Shown here: positions 34,376 through 43,932 of the stretch, piece after piece
Numbering within the stretch: position 1 is the first letter of the stretch
Layout: the number at the start of each line of letters is the position of its first letter
From: Pseudomonas sp. GCEP-101
GTDB taxonomy: Bacteria; Pseudomonadota; Gammaproteobacteria; Pseudomonadales; Pseudomonadaceae
Reading direction: 5' to 3'
Length of the DNA stretch: 64,000 bases
Assembly (NCBI RefSeq): GCF_025133575.1
Contig: NZ_CP104011.1
Location: forward strand, 2,666,001-2,730,000
The notes under the pieces: model-generated
The model's database searches: none
The model's input: only the letters and a program-made list of their open reading frames with translations
What the model was told of the DNA's origin: nothing
Program-made: the position numbers and the translations under genes

Positions 34376-36286
34376 TCAGCGCTTGCCCAGCGCCTCCAGC
34401 CGTGCCTTCACCGCCGCTTCGATGCCGGCGGCGTCCAGCCCGCACTCGGCGAGCATCTGCGCCGGCTTGGCGTGCTCGACGTAGTAGTCCGGCAGGCCCA
34501 GGTGCAGGATCGGCTGCTGGAGGTTCTCGCGGGCGAGGAATTCGCTGACGGCGGCGCCGGCGCCACCCATCACCGCGTTCTCCTCGACGGTCACCAGCAG
34601 CTCGTGGCTGGCGGCCAGCTGGCGCACCAGGTCCTCGTCCAGCGGCTTGACGAAGCGCATGTCGGCGACCGTCGCGTCGAACTGCTCGGCGACTTTCAGC
34701 GCGTCGGCCAGCTGCACGCCGAACACCAGGAAGGCGACCTTGCCGGCCTTGCCTTCGCGGCGCAGCACGCCCTTGCCGATCTCGACCGGTTCCAGCGCCG
34801 CCTCGATGGTGGCGTTGGGGCCGGTGCCGCGCGGGTAGCGCACCGCCGCCGGGCCTTCGAAGTGATGGCCGGTGGTGAGCAGCTTGCGCAGTTCGTTCTC
34901 GTCGCTGGGGGTCATCACCAGCATGCCGGGGATGCAGCGCAGGTAGGAGAGGTCGAAGCTGCCGGCGTGGGTCGGGCCGTCTTCGCCCACCAGGCCGGCG
35001 CGGTCGATGGCGAACAGCACGTCGAGGTTCTGCACCGCGACGTCATGGATCAGCTGGTCGTAGCCGCGCTGCAGGAAGGTGGAGTAGATCGCCACCACGG
35101 GCTTGGCGCCATCGCAGGCCATGCCGGCCGCCAGGGTCACGGCGTGCTGCTCGGCGATGGCGACATCGAAGTAGCGGTCCGGGAACTTGTCGGCGAAGGC
35201 GACCAGGTCGGAGCCTTCCTTCATCGCCGGGGTGATGCCGACCAGGCGCGGGTCTTGCGCGGCCATGTCGCACAGCCACTGGCCGAACACGCTGGAGTAC
35301 TTCGGCCCGCCGGCCTTCTTCGGCACGGCGTGGGCCGGCGCGCCCTCGGGTTCGAGCTTGGTGATGGCGTGGTAGCCGATGGGGTCGATTTCCGCCGGGG
35401 CGAAGCCCTTGCCCTTCTTGGTCACCACGTGGAGGAACTGCGGGCCCTTGAGGTCGCGCATGTTGCGCAGGGTGGCGATGAGGGTCGGCAGGTCGTGACC
35501 GTCGATGGGGCCGATGTAGTTCCAGCCCAGCTCCTCGAAGAGCGTGCCGGGGACCAGCATGCCCTTGGCGTATTCCTCGGTGCGGCGGGCGATCTCCCAG
35601 GCGCCGGGCAGGCGCGAGAGCACCTTCTTGCTGCCTTCGCGCATGCTGCTGTAGGTGCGGCTGGAGAGGATCTTGGCCAGGTAGTTGGACAGGCCGCCGA
35701 CGTTGTTGGAGATCGACATGTCGTTGTCGTTGAGGATCACCAGCATGTCGGCCTTGACCTCCGACGCGTGGTTGAGCGCCTCGAAGGCCATGCCGGCGGT
35801 CAGTGCGCCGTCGCCGATCACCGCCACCGACTTGCGGCTGGAGCCCTGCATGCGGGCGGCGATGGCCATCCCCAGGGCGGCGCTGATGGAGGTGCTGGAG
35901 TGACCGACGCCAAAGGTGTCGTACTCGCTTTCGGAGCGGCGCGGGAAGGCGGCCAGGCCGTCCTTCTGGCGCAGGCTGGCCATGCGCTCGCGGCGGCCGG
36001 TGAGGATCTTGTGCGGGTAGGCCTGGTGGCCCACGTCCCACACCAGACGGTCGTCCGGGGTATCGAAGACGTAGTGCAGGGCGACCGTCAGTTCGATCAC
36101 GCCCAGGCCTGCACCGAAGTGGCCGCCGGTCTGGCCGACGCTGTACAGCAGGTACTGGCGCAGTTCGTCAGCGAGGGTCAGCAGCTCCGCTTCGCCCAGG
36201 CGACGCAGCTCGACCGGCGTGCTGGCGCGGTCGAGCAGGGGCGTGGCAGGGCGCTCGCGGGGAATCTCGTGAAACGTCGTGGGCAT
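34376..36286 (-). CDS. dxs: 1-deoxy-D-xylulose-5-phosphate synthase
   Basis: A 636-residue thiamine-diphosphate enzyme that joins pyruvate and glyceraldehyde 3-phosphate, the first step of the MEP isoprenoid pathway. TPP-binding runs from [18 protein letters not shown] to [24 protein letters not shown] holds the early catalytic His, [13 protein letters not shown] the catalytic Glu and [11 protein letters not shown] the later His. Full length for the family. ATG 36286 gives MPTTFHEIP. It is normally the last gene after ispA, but here ispA is 16 kb away, so dxs must use its own promoter (candidate at 36321-36349). Confidence 0.97.
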   Translation of the reverse strand: MPTTFHEIPRERPATPLLDRASTPVELRRLGEAELLTLADELRQYLLYSVGQTGGHFGAGLGVIELTVALHYVFDTPDDRLVWDVGHQAYPHKILTGRRERMASLRQKDGLAAFPRRSESEYDTFGVGHSSTSISAALGMAIAARMQGSSRKSVAVIGDGALTAGMAFEALNHASEVKADMLVILNDNDMSISNNVGGLSNYLAKILSSRTYSSMREGSKKVLSRLPGAWEIARRTEEYAKGMLVPGTLFEELGWNYIGPIDGHDLPTLIATLRNMRDLKGPQFLHVVTKKGKGFAPAEIDPIGYHAITKLEPEGAPAHAVPKKAGGPKYSSVFGQWLCDMAAQDPRLVGITPAMKEGSDLVAFADKFPDRYFDVAIAEQHAVTLAAGMACDGAKPVVAIYSTFLQRGYDQLIHDVAVQNLDVLFAIDRAGLVGEDGPTHAGSFDLSYLRCIPGMLVMTPSDENELRKLLTTGHHFEGPAAVRYPRGTGPNATIEAALEPVEIGKGVLRREGKAGKVAFLVFGVQLADALKVAEQFDATVADMRFVKPLDEDLVRQLAASHELLVTVEENAVMGGAGAAVSEFLARENLQQPILHLGLPDYYVEHAKPAQMLAECGLDAAGIEAAVKARLEALGKR

Positions 36287-36320
36287 CAGGCTGATCGTTA
36301 TGAGAAGGCAAAGATGCGGA

Positions 36321-36349
36321 AGTTTACCTGATGCGCTGGAATGGCCCAA
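36321..36349 (-). promoter_or_regulatory. Candidate dxs promoter
   Basis: On the minus strand TTGGGC (36349-36344), a 17-bp spacer and TAAACT (36326-36321) resemble a sigma-70 promoter, with start near 36314 and a leader of about 28 bases. Its existence would be needed because the usual upstream operon genes are absent here. Confidence 0.35.
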
Positions 36350-36533
36350 GCAACGTAGGGCCAATCCTTCGGACGACCGGATAGTCGGGAAATGGCCCAC
36401 GGGCTGTGCCGAAATCGTCGTCGGCACTGGCGATTGCGCGCAAGCGGTCGCCGGCGCGAGACGCCATGGTAGACGGCACTACCGACCGGCGGCGGTTTGC
36501 CGCAGGCATTCGCAGCGACCTGAGGAGAATGGC

Positions 36534-37538
36534 GTGGCCCGACTGAGCCTGGATGAACTGCGCGAACTGTCGGTGGCGATCCTGCGCCACCACGGCTTCA
36601 GCGAACCCCACGTGCAGGCGGTGACCGACACCGTGCTGGCCGGCGAGCGCGATGGCTGTACGTCCCACGGCGTGTGGCGGCTGCTGGGCTGCATCCACAC
36701 GGTGCGCGCCGGCAAGGTGGTTCGCGACGCCGTGCCGGAATTGTCAGAGCCGGCGCCGGCCATCGTGCGGGTGGATGCCCGGGGCGGCTTTTCCCAGTGC
36801 GCCTTCGACCTGGGCCTGCCGGCACTGGTGGCGAAGGCACGCAGCCAGGGCCTGGCGGCACTGGCGATCAACCATTGCGTGCATTTTTCGGCGCTGTGGG
36901 TGGAGATCGAGCGGATCACCGCCCAGGGCCTGGTGGCGCTGGCGGTCACCCCGGCCCAGGCCTACGTGGCGCCGGCCGGCGGCATCCGGCCCTTGTTCGG
37001 CACCAACCCCATCGCCTTCGGCTGGCCGCGTGAGGGCAAGGATCCTTATGTGTTCGACTTCGCCACCACGGTGGTGGCGCGCGGGGAAATCCAGCTGCAC
37101 GAGCGCGAGGGCAAGGCGATTCCGCTGGGCTGGGGCATCGACGCCCAGGGCAACCCCAGCACCGACCCGAGCGCCGTACTCGACGGCGCCATGCTGACCT
37201 TCGGCGGGCACAAGGGCTCGGCGCTGGCGACCATGGTGGAGTTGATCGCCGGCCCCCTGATCGGCGACCTGACCAGTGCCGAGTCGTCGGTGTTCGACGA
37301 GGGGACCAAGTCCTCGCCCTACCACGGGGAGATGCTGCTCGCGCTCGACCCGGCTCGCTTCCTGGGGGCGGACGCGGCGCAGCACCTGGCGCGCGCCGAG
37401 ACGCTGTTCGAATCCATTGTCGACATGGGCGCGCGCCTGCCCTCCCAGCGGCGCTTCGCGGCCCGCCGGCGCAGCCTCGCCGAAGGCGTGGAGATCAGCG
37501 ATTCGTTGCATGCCGACCTGCGCAGGCTGCTGGAATAG
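36534..37538 (+). CDS. lhpD: Delta1-pyrroline-2-carboxylate reductase (Ldh/malate dehydrogenase family)
   Basis: A 334-residue NAD(P)H-dependent reductase of the sulfolactate/malate (Ldh_2) family, not the Rossmann family. The text ARLSLDELRELSVAILRHHGF, the catalytic His region INHCVHFSALWVEIE and FGTNPIAFGWPREG are characteristic. In hydroxyproline clusters this enzyme reduces pyrroline-2-carboxylate, made by dehydration of 3-hydroxyproline, to L-proline. The start is GTG at 36534 after GAGGAG; an ATG at 36529 is out of frame. It is divergent from dxs, the first gene of the island, and points toward lhpG. Confidence 0.85.
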   Translation: MARLSLDELRELSVAILRHHGFSEPHVQAVTDTVLAGERDGCTSHGVWRLLGCIHTVRAGKVVRDAVPELSEPAPAIVRVDARGGFSQCAFDLGLPALVAKARSQGLAALAINHCVHFSALWVEIERITAQGLVALAVTPAQAYVAPAGGIRPLFGTNPIAFGWPREGKDPYVFDFATTVVARGEIQLHEREGKAIPLGWGIDAQGNPSTDPSAVLDGAMLTFGGHKGSALATMVELIAGPLIGDLTSAESSVFDEGTKSSPYHGEMLLALDPARFLGADAAQHLARAETLFESIVDMGARLPSQRRFAARRRSLAEGVEISDSLHADLRRLLE

Positions 37539-37550
37539 CGCGACGCCCTT

Positions 37551-37621
37551 GTAGGAGCGAGCTTGCTCGCGAACAGCTTGGCTCCGCTACTTGGGCGGTT
37601 CGCGAGCAAGCTCGCTCCTAC
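37551..37621. repeat. REP inverted pair between convergent lhpD and lhpG
   Basis: Two facing GAGCGAGCTTGCTCGC cores at 37551-37574 and 37598-37621 begin 13 bp after the lhpD stop. They lie between it and the leftward terminator at 37642. Confidence 0.85.
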
Positions 37622-37641
37622 GAAGAGCAAACGCGGCGCAT

Positions 37642-37668
37642 AAAAAAGCCCCGGCACGAAGCCGGGGC
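37642..37668 (-). terminator. lhpG: Terminator of lhpG
   Basis: On the minus strand GCCCCGGC, loop TTCGT, GCCGGGGC, then six T (AAAAAA at 37642-37647 on the plus strand). It lies 52 bp past the lhpG stop and ends the leftward catabolic transcript. Confidence 0.85.
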
Positions 37669-37719
37669 GGAGCAGCGGCGTGGGGCTGGCCGACAGTGCA
37701 GCCCCGCGCCGACGAACCC

Positions 37720-39300
37720 TCAGCGGGTCAGCGCGTTGCGCGTCGTCTCGCCATCCACCAGACGCGCGATACCCAGCGGGTTGGCGTCCTTCAGCGCCTC
37801 GGGCAGCAGGGCGTCGGGGTAGTTCTGGTAGCACACCGGGCGCAGGAAGCGGTCGATGGCCAGGCTGCCCACCGAGGTGCCGCGCGCATCCGAGGTGGCC
37901 GGATAGGGGCCGCCGTGGACCATGGCATCGCAGACTTCCACGCCGGTCGGGTAGCCGTTGGCCAGCAGGCGCCCGGCCTTGCGCTCCAGCACCGGCACCA
38001 GCGCGGCGAAGCGCGACAGGTCGTCGGGCTCGGCGATCAGTGTGGCGGTGAGCTGGCCGTGCAGGCCGTCCAGGGCGCGCCGCAGCTCGGCGTCGTCGGC
38101 CACTTCGACGACGATAGTGGTCGGCCCGAAGACTTCTTCCTGCAGCAGCTCCTCGCCCTCCAGCAGCAGGCGGGCGTTGGCCTGGAACAGCTGCGGCAGC
38201 GCCTGGCTACCTTCCTGCGCCTGGCCGGCAAGGTGGCGTACGGCGGGATGCGCGAGCAGGCGTGCGACGCCTTTTTCGTAGCTCCTCAGGGTGCCGGCGT
38301 TGAGCATGGTCTGCGCCGGGCGCTGGCCGATCTCGGCGATCAGGTTGGCGACGAACAGGCTGAACGCCGGCGAAGCGATGCCGATCACCAGGCCGGGGTT
38401 GGTACAGAACTGGCCGCAGCCCAGGACCACGGAGTCCACCAGCTCGCGGGCGATCGTCTCGCCGCGGGCGTGCAGGGCGGCGGGCAGTACCAGTACCGGG
38501 TTGATGCTGCTCATCTCGGCGAATACCGGGATCGGCTGCGGGCGTGCGGCGGCGATATCGCACAGCGCACGGCCGCCCTTGAGCGAGCCGGTGAAGCCGA
38601 CCGCCTGGATCGCCGGGTGCTTGACCAGCGGCTCGCCGACGCCGGCGCCGTAGATCATGTTGAACACCCCGGCCGGCATGCCGGTGGACTCGGCCGCGCG
38701 AATGATCGCCTCGCCGACGAGTTCGGCGGTGGCCATGTGGCCGCTGTGGGCCTTGACCACCACCGGGCAGCCGGCGGCCAGCGCGGCGGCGGTGTCGCCG
38801 CCGGCGGTGGAGAAGGCCAGCGGGAAGTTGCTGGCGCCGAACACGGCCACCGGGCCGACGCCGGTGCGGTACTGGCGCAGGTCCGGGCGGGGCAATGGTT
38901 GGCGCTCGGGCAGCGCGCGGTCGATGCGCGCGCCGAGGAAGTCGCCCCGGCGCAGGACTCTGGCGAACAGGCGCATCTGGTTGGCAGTGCGACCGCGCTC
39001 GCCCTGGATGCGCGCGGCGGGCAGGGCGGTCTCGCGGCAGACGGTGGCGATGAAGTCGTCACCGAGGCGTTCGAGTTCGCCGGCGATGGCGTCGAGGAAC
39101 TGCGCGCGGCGCTCCGGCGACAGCGCGTTGTAGGCCGGGAAGGCGGCTTCGGCGGCGCGCGCGGCGGCGTCCACTTCGGCGTCGGTGGCCTGGAGGAATT
39201 CACGGGGCAGGGCGTCGCCGGTGCTGGCGTCGAGGCTCTGCAGGCGGACGGTGCCGGAGCCGACGCGCTGGCCGGCGATGAAGTTCTGGGCGATGGTCAT
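37720..39300 (-). CDS. lhpG: 2,5-dioxovalerate (alpha-ketoglutarate semialdehyde) dehydrogenase
   Basis: A 526-residue NADP-preferring aldehyde dehydrogenase that converts 2-oxoglutarate semialdehyde to 2-oxoglutarate, the last step of 4-hydroxyproline breakdown. Catalytic Cys299 is in GCGQFCTNPG, general base Glu262 in PVFAEMSSINPV and the oxyanion Asn in GASNFPLAFS (N158). FAEMSSINPV and the 520-530 residue length are typical of the type-III enzyme linked to hydroxyproline and sugar-acid loci. It is downstream of lhpC and may be in the same transcript despite the repeat-filled gap. Confidence 0.92.
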   Translation of the reverse strand: MTIAQNFIAGQRVGSGTVRLQSLDASTGDALPREFLQATDAEVDAAARAAEAAFPAYNALSPERRAQFLDAIAGELERLGDDFIATVCRETALPAARIQGERGRTANQMRLFARVLRRGDFLGARIDRALPERQPLPRPDLRQYRTGVGPVAVFGASNFPLAFSTAGGDTAAALAAGCPVVVKAHSGHMATAELVGEAIIRAAESTGMPAGVFNMIYGAGVGEPLVKHPAIQAVGFTGSLKGGRALCDIAAARPQPIPVFAEMSSINPVLVLPAALHARGETIARELVDSVVLGCGQFCTNPGLVIGIASPAFSLFVANLIAEIGQRPAQTMLNAGTLRSYEKGVARLLAHPAVRHLAGQAQEGSQALPQLFQANARLLLEGEELLQEEVFGPTTIVVEVADDAELRRALDGLHGQLTATLIAEPDDLSRFAALVPVLERKAGRLLANGYPTGVEVCDAMVHGGPYPATSDARGTSVGSLAIDRFLRPVCYQNYPDALLPEALKDANPLGIARLVDGETTRNALTR

Positions 39301-39340
39301 GGGCGGGTTCTCTGGTGCTGGATGTCGGTGCGGCGAAGAG

Positions 39341-39615
39341 CCCCTCTCCCCAGCCCTCTCCCTGAAGGGAGAGGGAGTGTCCGAGTGGCGCGGGCTGCCG
39401 TGCTCTCCTGATGCCTGGGTGGCAGGCTGAGCACGTTGTTTCCCGTGACGCCGAACCAGTCCTCTCTTTTTGAAGGGAAAAGACGTGTTCGAGTGGCTCG
39501 GACGGCTGTGCTCTCCTTCATCGGTGGCATCAGGTGGAGTACGCGTTGCCTCTTCACGCCGAACCCGTCCCCTCTCCCTTCGGAGCGGGGCGCGTAGCCG
39601 GGGTTAGGGAGAGGG
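39341..39615. repeat. CCCTCTCC-type repeat, two diverged tandem units
   Basis: CCCAGCCCTCTCCCTGAAGGG at 39348 begins unit one and CTCTCTTTTTGAAGGG near 39462 unit two. Each has a GTGTCCGAGTGGC / GTGTTCGAGTGGC start and a GACGCCGAACC end, then GGGTTAGGGAGAGGG closes at 39601-39615. The 384-bp gap between lhpG and lhpC holds this and no gene. Spacing between the two units is about 108 bp. Confidence 0.65.
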
Positions 39616-39684
39616 CGACGAGCGCGTAGGCGAGTCATGAAGCTTCGCCTCGCACGGACGTTCGCTCCTCTCACGGGCGGCGAC

Positions 39685-40602
39685 TCAAAGCCCCACCTCC
39701 GGCAGCTTCGGCCGATTGGCCAGGGCCTTGGCCATGATCGTCTCCACGTGCTCTCGATCAGCCCCCTGCAGCGCCAGGCGCGGCGGGCGGGTGAGGGCGG
39801 TGCCGCGGCCGGCGATCTCTTCGCAGAGCTTGATGCACTGCACCAGGTCCGGGCGGGCGTCGAGGTGGAGGATCGGCATCAGCCATTCGTAGATCGGCAT
39901 GGCTTCGGCGAAGCGGCCGGCCTTGCACAGGCGGAAGATGGTCTCGCCTTCCTGCGGGAAGACGTTGGACATGCCGGAAATCCAGCCTTCGGCGCCCACC
40001 GCGATGCTTTCCAGGACCACGTCGTCGAGGCCGGCGAAGAGGATGAAGCGGTCGCCCACTTCGTTGCGTACGTCGATGAAGCGGCGGGTGTCGCCGGAGC
40101 TGTCCTTGAAGCAGACGATGTTCTCGCAGTCGGCCAGGGAGATGAGGATGTCCGGGGTGACGTCGTTCTTGTAGATCGGCGGGTTGTTGTAGACCATCAC
40201 CGGCAGGTCGGTGCTGGTGGCCACGCTGCGGAAGTGCGCGGCGGTTTCGTGGGGCTTGGAGGAGTAGACCAGCGCGGGCATCACCATGATGCCGTCGACG
40301 CCGACCTTCTGCACCGCCTTGGCCACCTGGGAGGCGCCGTGGCTGGTGAACTCGGCAATGCCGCAGATCACCGGCACGCGGCCGCCGGAAGCGTCCTTGG
40401 CGACTTCGGTGACGGCCATCTTCTCCTCGATGGACAGCGAGGTGTTCTCGCCGACGCTGCCGCACACCACCAGGCCCGAGACGCCGTCGCGCACCAGGTT
40501 GGAAATCACCTGGTGGGTCGCTTCCAGGTTGACCGAGAAATCGTCGTTGAACTGGGTGGTCACCGCGGGGAAAACGCCACTCCAATTGACCTTCTTGCTC
40601 AT
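39685..40602 (-). CDS. lhpC: 1-pyrroline-4-hydroxy-2-carboxylate deaminase
   Basis: A 305-residue DapA/NAL-family lyase that deaminates and dehydrates the D-hydroxyproline oxidation product to 2-oxoglutarate semialdehyde. Schiff-base Lys166 is in CFKDSSGD and Tyr138 in MVYNNPP; the start MSKKVNWSGVFPAVTTQF is the family barrel opening. GGAGACAACC precedes the ATG at 40602. A palindrome with the core GTATAC sits 21 bp upstream of the start, so it may have its own regulated promoter. The frame is open further upstream but only into the intergenic operator. Confidence 0.92.
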   Translation of the reverse strand: MSKKVNWSGVFPAVTTQFNDDFSVNLEATHQVISNLVRDGVSGLVVCGSVGENTSLSIEEKMAVTEVAKDASGGRVPVICGIAEFTSHGASQVAKAVQKVGVDGIMVMPALVYSSKPHETAAHFRSVATSTDLPVMVYNNPPIYKNDVTPDILISLADCENIVCFKDSSGDTRRFIDVRNEVGDRFILFAGLDDVVLESIAVGAEGWISGMSNVFPQEGETIFRLCKAGRFAEAMPIYEWLMPILHLDARPDLVQCIKLCEEIAGRGTALTRPPRLALQGADREHVETIMAKALANRPKLPEVGL

Positions 40603-40622
40603 GGTTGTCTCCATTGTCGTAT

Positions 40623-40634
40623 TTCGTATACGAA
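40623..40634. promoter_or_regulatory. GntR/FCD operator before lhpC
   Basis: TTCGTATACGAA is a perfect 12-bp palindrome 21 bp upstream of the lhpC start. Related sites with the core GTATAC are at 46574-46589 and 52351-52364. FCD-type GntR regulators commonly recognise TnGTATACnA, so the GntR gene at 51644 is the likely binder. Confidence 0.75.
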
Positions 40635-40697
40635 GCTTCGTAAGGAAGTTTCGTCGTCGGGGGCCGCTACGCGGCGAATCAGGGTTGCAGGGGGAAG

Positions 40698-41729
40698 TCA
40701 GTAACCGTTCGGCCAGGTATCCGAGAGCCGGTAGCCTTCGGGCCACGGATCGCTCGGGTCGAGCAGGTGCTGGTGGGTGCCGGTGATCCAGGCCCGACCG
40801 GAGATGCACGGGTGGATCGCCGCCTTGTCGCCGACGTGGGTGAGCCCGTCGATGCGGCAGTGGAACTGGGAATTGATGATCGAGTGGCCGACGAAGCGTT
40901 CGCCGTCCTTCAGCTGGCCCTTGGTGTGCAGGACTGCCATGCGCGCCGAACAGCCGGTGCCGCAGGGCGAACGGTCGATCTTGCCGGGGCGGATGACCAC
41001 CGCGTTGCGGCCGTGCAGCACGCCGTCGATGCGCTCCACCGGCGCGGTCAGCTGGCAGAAGGAGATGTGTGCCCAGTCGTGGTTTTCCGGGTGGCGGAAG
41101 CCCAGCTGCTGGTTCGCCGCCTGGGTGATCTTAAGTCCCGTGGCGACCAGGTCGGCAGCCTCCGAGGCGTGCAGGGTGAAGCCCAGCGCGTGGGCGTCAG
41201 CGAGCACGAAGCTGTCGCCGCCATAGGCGGTATCCACCTGCAACGAACCCAGGCCCTCCACCTCGATCCAGGCGTCGAGCTTGTCGGCGAAGGAGGGCAG
41301 GTTGCGCACTTCCACGCGCTGCACCTTGCCGTCCTTGCAGTCGGCCACGACTTCGATCAGCCCGCCCGGCGCTTCCAGGGTCAGGCGGGTCTGCGGTTCC
41401 TGCATCGGCAGGATGCCGCTGTCCAGCAGCACGGTGCTGACGCACAGCGAGTTGGAGCCGGACATGGGCGGCACGTCGGCCGGCTCCATGATGATCCACG
41501 CCATCTGCGCGCGCGGGTCCTTGGGCGGCACCAGCAGGTTCACGTGGCGGAACACGCCGCCGCGCGGTTCGTTGAGGACGAAGTTGCGCAGCACGTTGTC
41601 GCTGGCGATGAAGCGCGACTGCGCCCACACGGTGTCGCCCGGCGGCGGGGCGACGCCGCCGACGATGACGTCGCCGACCTCGCCCTCGGCGTGGCAGCTG
41701 ACGACGTGGATGATCTTGCTTGAACGCAT
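40698..41729 (-). CDS. Proline racemase family enzyme, Ser/Cys type (hydroxyproline dehydratase/epimerase)
   Basis: A 343-residue member of the proline racemase superfamily. The second catalytic residue is normal (Cys256 in SPCGTGCSA), but the first is Ser90 in PMSGSNSLC where the paired-thiol epimerases have Cys. Ser/Cys members have been reported to dehydrate trans-3-hydroxy-L-proline and/or epimerise slowly, so it probably works with aconitase X and lhpD on 3-hydroxyproline. AGGAGACAGCA precedes the ATG. It differs clearly from the Cys/Cys lhpA at 50587, so it is not a recent duplicate. Activity needs testing. Confidence 0.8.
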   Translation of the reverse strand: MRSSKIIHVVSCHAEGEVGDVIVGGVAPPPGDTVWAQSRFIASDNVLRNFVLNEPRGGVFRHVNLLVPPKDPRAQMAWIIMEPADVPPMSGSNSLCVSTVLLDSGILPMQEPQTRLTLEAPGGLIEVVADCKDGKVQRVEVRNLPSFADKLDAWIEVEGLGSLQVDTAYGGDSFVLADAHALGFTLHASEAADLVATGLKITQAANQQLGFRHPENHDWAHISFCQLTAPVERIDGVLHGRNAVVIRPGKIDRSPCGTGCSARMAVLHTKGQLKDGERFVGHSIINSQFHCRIDGLTHVGDKAAIHPCISGRAWITGTHQHLLDPSDPWPEGYRLSDTWPNGY

Positions 41730-41760
41730 TGCTGTCTCCTCGATCTGTGCCGCCTGCCTT

Positions 41761-41879
41761 CCCTCACCCCAGCCCTCTCCCAGAGGGAGAGGGGGCAGGT
41801 CGTGCCGGCTGACGCTGTGGTTTCATCCTGCACCGCTCCATCCCCTCTCCCGCGTGCGGGAGAGGGTTAGGGAGAGGGG
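41761..41879. repeat. CCCTCTCC-type composite inverted repeat, copy 3
   Basis: Left arm CCCTCACCCCAGCCCTCTCC, inner CTCCCAGAGGGAG palindrome, core GTGCCGGCTGACGCTGTGG at 41802, then CTCCCGCGTGCGGGAG and right arm GGGTTAGGGAGAGGGG. It lies between the ATPase gene and the Ser/Cys racemase-family gene, inside the leftward gene group. Confidence 0.8.
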
Positions 41880-41889
41880 CTCTTGTCTG

Positions 41890-42612
41890 TCAGTTCACCG
41901 AGCGAAGGAACTCCGCCGTCTCCGCCCGCTGCGGGTTGCCGATCACCTGCTCCGGCGTGCCGATCTCGTGCACCAACCCTTCGCGGAAGAACGCCACGCG
42001 GTCGGACACGTCGCGGGCGAAGCGGATCTCGTGGGTCACCAGGACCATGGTCATGCCCTCTTCGGCGAGCAGGCGCATGGTGTCGAGCACCTCGCCCACC
42101 AGCTGCGGGTCGAGCGCCGAGGTGGCTTCGTCGAACAGCATGTAGTCCGGCGACATGGCCAGCGCGCGGGCGATCGCCATGCGCTGCTGCTGCCCGCCGG
42201 AGAGCTTCTGCGGGAACACCTTGAGCTTGTCGCCCAGGCCGACGTGCCTGAGCTGCTTCACCGCCATCGCCTCGGCCTCTTCCTTGGACAGGCCGAGGAC
42301 CTTGCGCGGGGCGAGCATGACGTTCTCCAGCACGGTGAGGTGCGGGAAGGCGTTCCACTGCTGGAAGACGATGCCGATCTTCTGCCGCAGCTTGTTCAGG
42401 TCGGTGGTCCTGGCGTGGACCTCGATGCCGTCGACGCGGATCTTGCCGCGCTGGATCGGCTCCAGGCCGTTGATGCACATCAGCAGGGTGGACTTGCCCG
42501 ACCCCGAGCCGCCGATGATCGAGACCACTTCGCCCTTCTTCACGGTCAGGCTCACGCCCTTGACCACTTCCAGGTCGCCATAGGCTTTGTGCACGTTGTC
42601 GATTTCAATCAT
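41890..42612 (-). CDS. Amino-acid ABC transporter ATP-binding protein, hydroxyproline uptake
   Basis: A 240-residue polar-amino-acid import ATPase (GlnQ/HisP type). Walker A GGSGSGKST is at residues 34-42, the signature is LSGGQQQRMAIARAL, Walker B runs into MLFDEATSALD and the switch His is in LVTHEIRFA. It overlaps the upstream permease gene by eight bases. With the two permeases and binding protein it forms one importer, probably for hydroxyproline isomers or proline betaine-like compounds given its neighbours. Confidence 0.9.
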   Translation of the reverse strand: MIEIDNVHKAYGDLEVVKGVSLTVKKGEVVSIIGGSGSGKSTLLMCINGLEPIQRGKIRVDGIEVHARTTDLNKLRQKIGIVFQQWNAFPHLTVLENVMLAPRKVLGLSKEEAEAMAVKQLRHVGLGDKLKVFPQKLSGGQQQRMAIARALAMSPDYMLFDEATSALDPQLVGEVLDTMRLLAEEGMTMVLVTHEIRFARDVSDRVAFFREGLVHEIGTPEQVIGNPQRAETAEFLRSVN

Positions 42613-43255
42613 TTTCCTGCCACCTTTGTTCCAGCCGGGCGCCGAGACGCGCCACGACCCAACTCATGAGGTAATAGATGACCCCGGCGATGCACAGCAC
42701 CAGCAGGGGTTCCTGGATGCGCGTCACGATGGTCTGCGAGGCGCGGAGCAGTTCGACGATGCCGATCCACATGACCAGCGCGGTGTCCTTCATCACCCCC
42801 AGCACCAGGTTCAGCCAGCCGGGGAAGGCCACCCGCGCCGCCAGCGGCAGCACGATGTAACGCAGGTCCTGCCAGTAGGTCAGGCCCAGCGAGCGGCTGG
42901 CGCGGCGGATGTTCGGGCCGACGGCGAGGATGCCGCTGCGGATGATCTCGGTGCAGAACGCCGCCGCGTACACGCCCAGCACCAGGCAGCCGACGGTGAA
43001 GGCGCTCCAGTTCAGGCCGACGATGCTTTTCAGCGAGTTGAACAGCACGAACTGGATCAGCAGCGGCACGCTTCTGAAGATGTCGAGGAACCAGCCGACC
43101 GGCATGGTCGCCCGGGGCAGGGCGGCGCGAAGCCAGCCCAGCACGATGCCGGCGAGGGTGCCGATGAGCATGGCGCCGAGGGTCAGCTTGACGGTGACCC
43201 AGGCCCCTTGCAGGAGGAACAGCAGGTCGTTTGCGGTGAAGCTCGTGGTAAACAT
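42605..43255 (-). CDS. Amino-acid ABC transporter permease
   Basis: A 216-residue permease with about five membrane helices: residues 15-45, 55-80, 90-115, 150-170, 185-205. The coupling region is RRASRSLGLTYWQDLRYIVLP (EAA-like) and the start FTTSFTANDLLFLLQGAWVTVKLTLGAML is the HEQRO-type permease opening. It pairs with the permease ending 11 bp upstream. Confidence 0.9.
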   Translation of the reverse strand: MFTTSFTANDLLFLLQGAWVTVKLTLGAMLIGTLAGIVLGWLRAALPRATMPVGWFLDIFRSVPLLIQFVLFNSLKSIVGLNWSAFTVGCLVLGVYAAAFCTEIIRSGILAVGPNIRRASRSLGLTYWQDLRYIVLPLAARVAFPGWLNLVLGVMKDTALVMWIGIVELLRASQTIVTRIQEPLLVLCIAGVIYYLMSWVVARLGARLEQRWQEND

Positions 43256-43266
43256 GCGCGCTTCTC

Positions 43267-43932
43267 CTAGTAGCGGAACAGCCGCCAGCTCAACAGGCGG
43301 GCGACCGCCACGATGACCTTGGCGATGAGGTAATAGAGCACCGCGGCCAGGGCGAAGTACTCGAAGGTGCGGAAGGTGCGCACGTTGAAGTCCTGGGTGA
43401 CGCCGGTGAGGTCGTTGTTCAGGCCCACCACCACGCCCAGCGAGGTCATCAGCACCGCCCAGACCATCTGGTTCGTCAGCGGGTAATAGACGATGCGCAA
43501 CAGCTGCGGAACGATGATCATCCGGTACGCCTGGAAGGCGCTCATGCCCAGCGAGCGCGCGGCGCGCATCTGGGTATCCGGCACGGCCTTTAGGCCGCCG
43601 CGGAAGTTCTCCGCGAGGTAGCCGGCGTTGTTGAAGGTGATCCCCGCCAGCAGCGCCACCCAGGAGCTGACGTGCAGGCCGAAGGAGCCCAGGCCGAAGT
43701 ACAGGATGTAGATCTGGAACAGCGACGGGGTGTTGCGGGCGATGGATACCCAGGTATCGGCGAAGCCCTTCAGCAATGGGTTCTTCATCTGCCGCATGAC
43801 GGTCAGCAGCAGTGCGATGAGCACGCCCAGGACCATCGACAGCGCCGCCGTCTCCAGGGTCACCCAGGCGCCGCCGAGCATGTCCGGCAGGGCCTTGAAC
43901 GCGGAGCGCCAGTGGAAGCTGTAGTTGAACAT
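43267..43932 (-). CDS. Amino-acid ABC transporter permease
   Basis: A 221-residue permease, partner of the previous one. The start MFNYSFHWRSAFKALPDMLGGAWVTL, helices from residue 20 onward, and the coupling loop MRAARSLGMSAFQAYRMIIVPQ mark the family. The ATG at 43932 overlaps the stop of the aconitase X gene by one base, tying transporter and enzyme translation together. Confidence 0.9.
   Translation of the reverse strand: MFNYSFHWRSAFKALPDMLGGAWVTLETAALSMVLGVLIALLLTVMRQMKNPLLKGFADTWVSIARNTPSLFQIYILYFGLGSFGLHVSSWVALLAGITFNNAGYLAENFRGGLKAVPDTQMRAARSLGMSAFQAYRMIIVPQLLRIVYYPLTNQMVWAVLMTSLGVVVGLNNDLTGVTQDFNVRTFRTFEYFALAAVLYYLIAKVIVAVARLLSWRLFRY

Noticed and set aside
34211..36331. 706-codon rightward frame opposite dxs
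   Set aside because: It is the complement of the dxs gene with no domain or start signal; GC-rich third positions keep the frame open.
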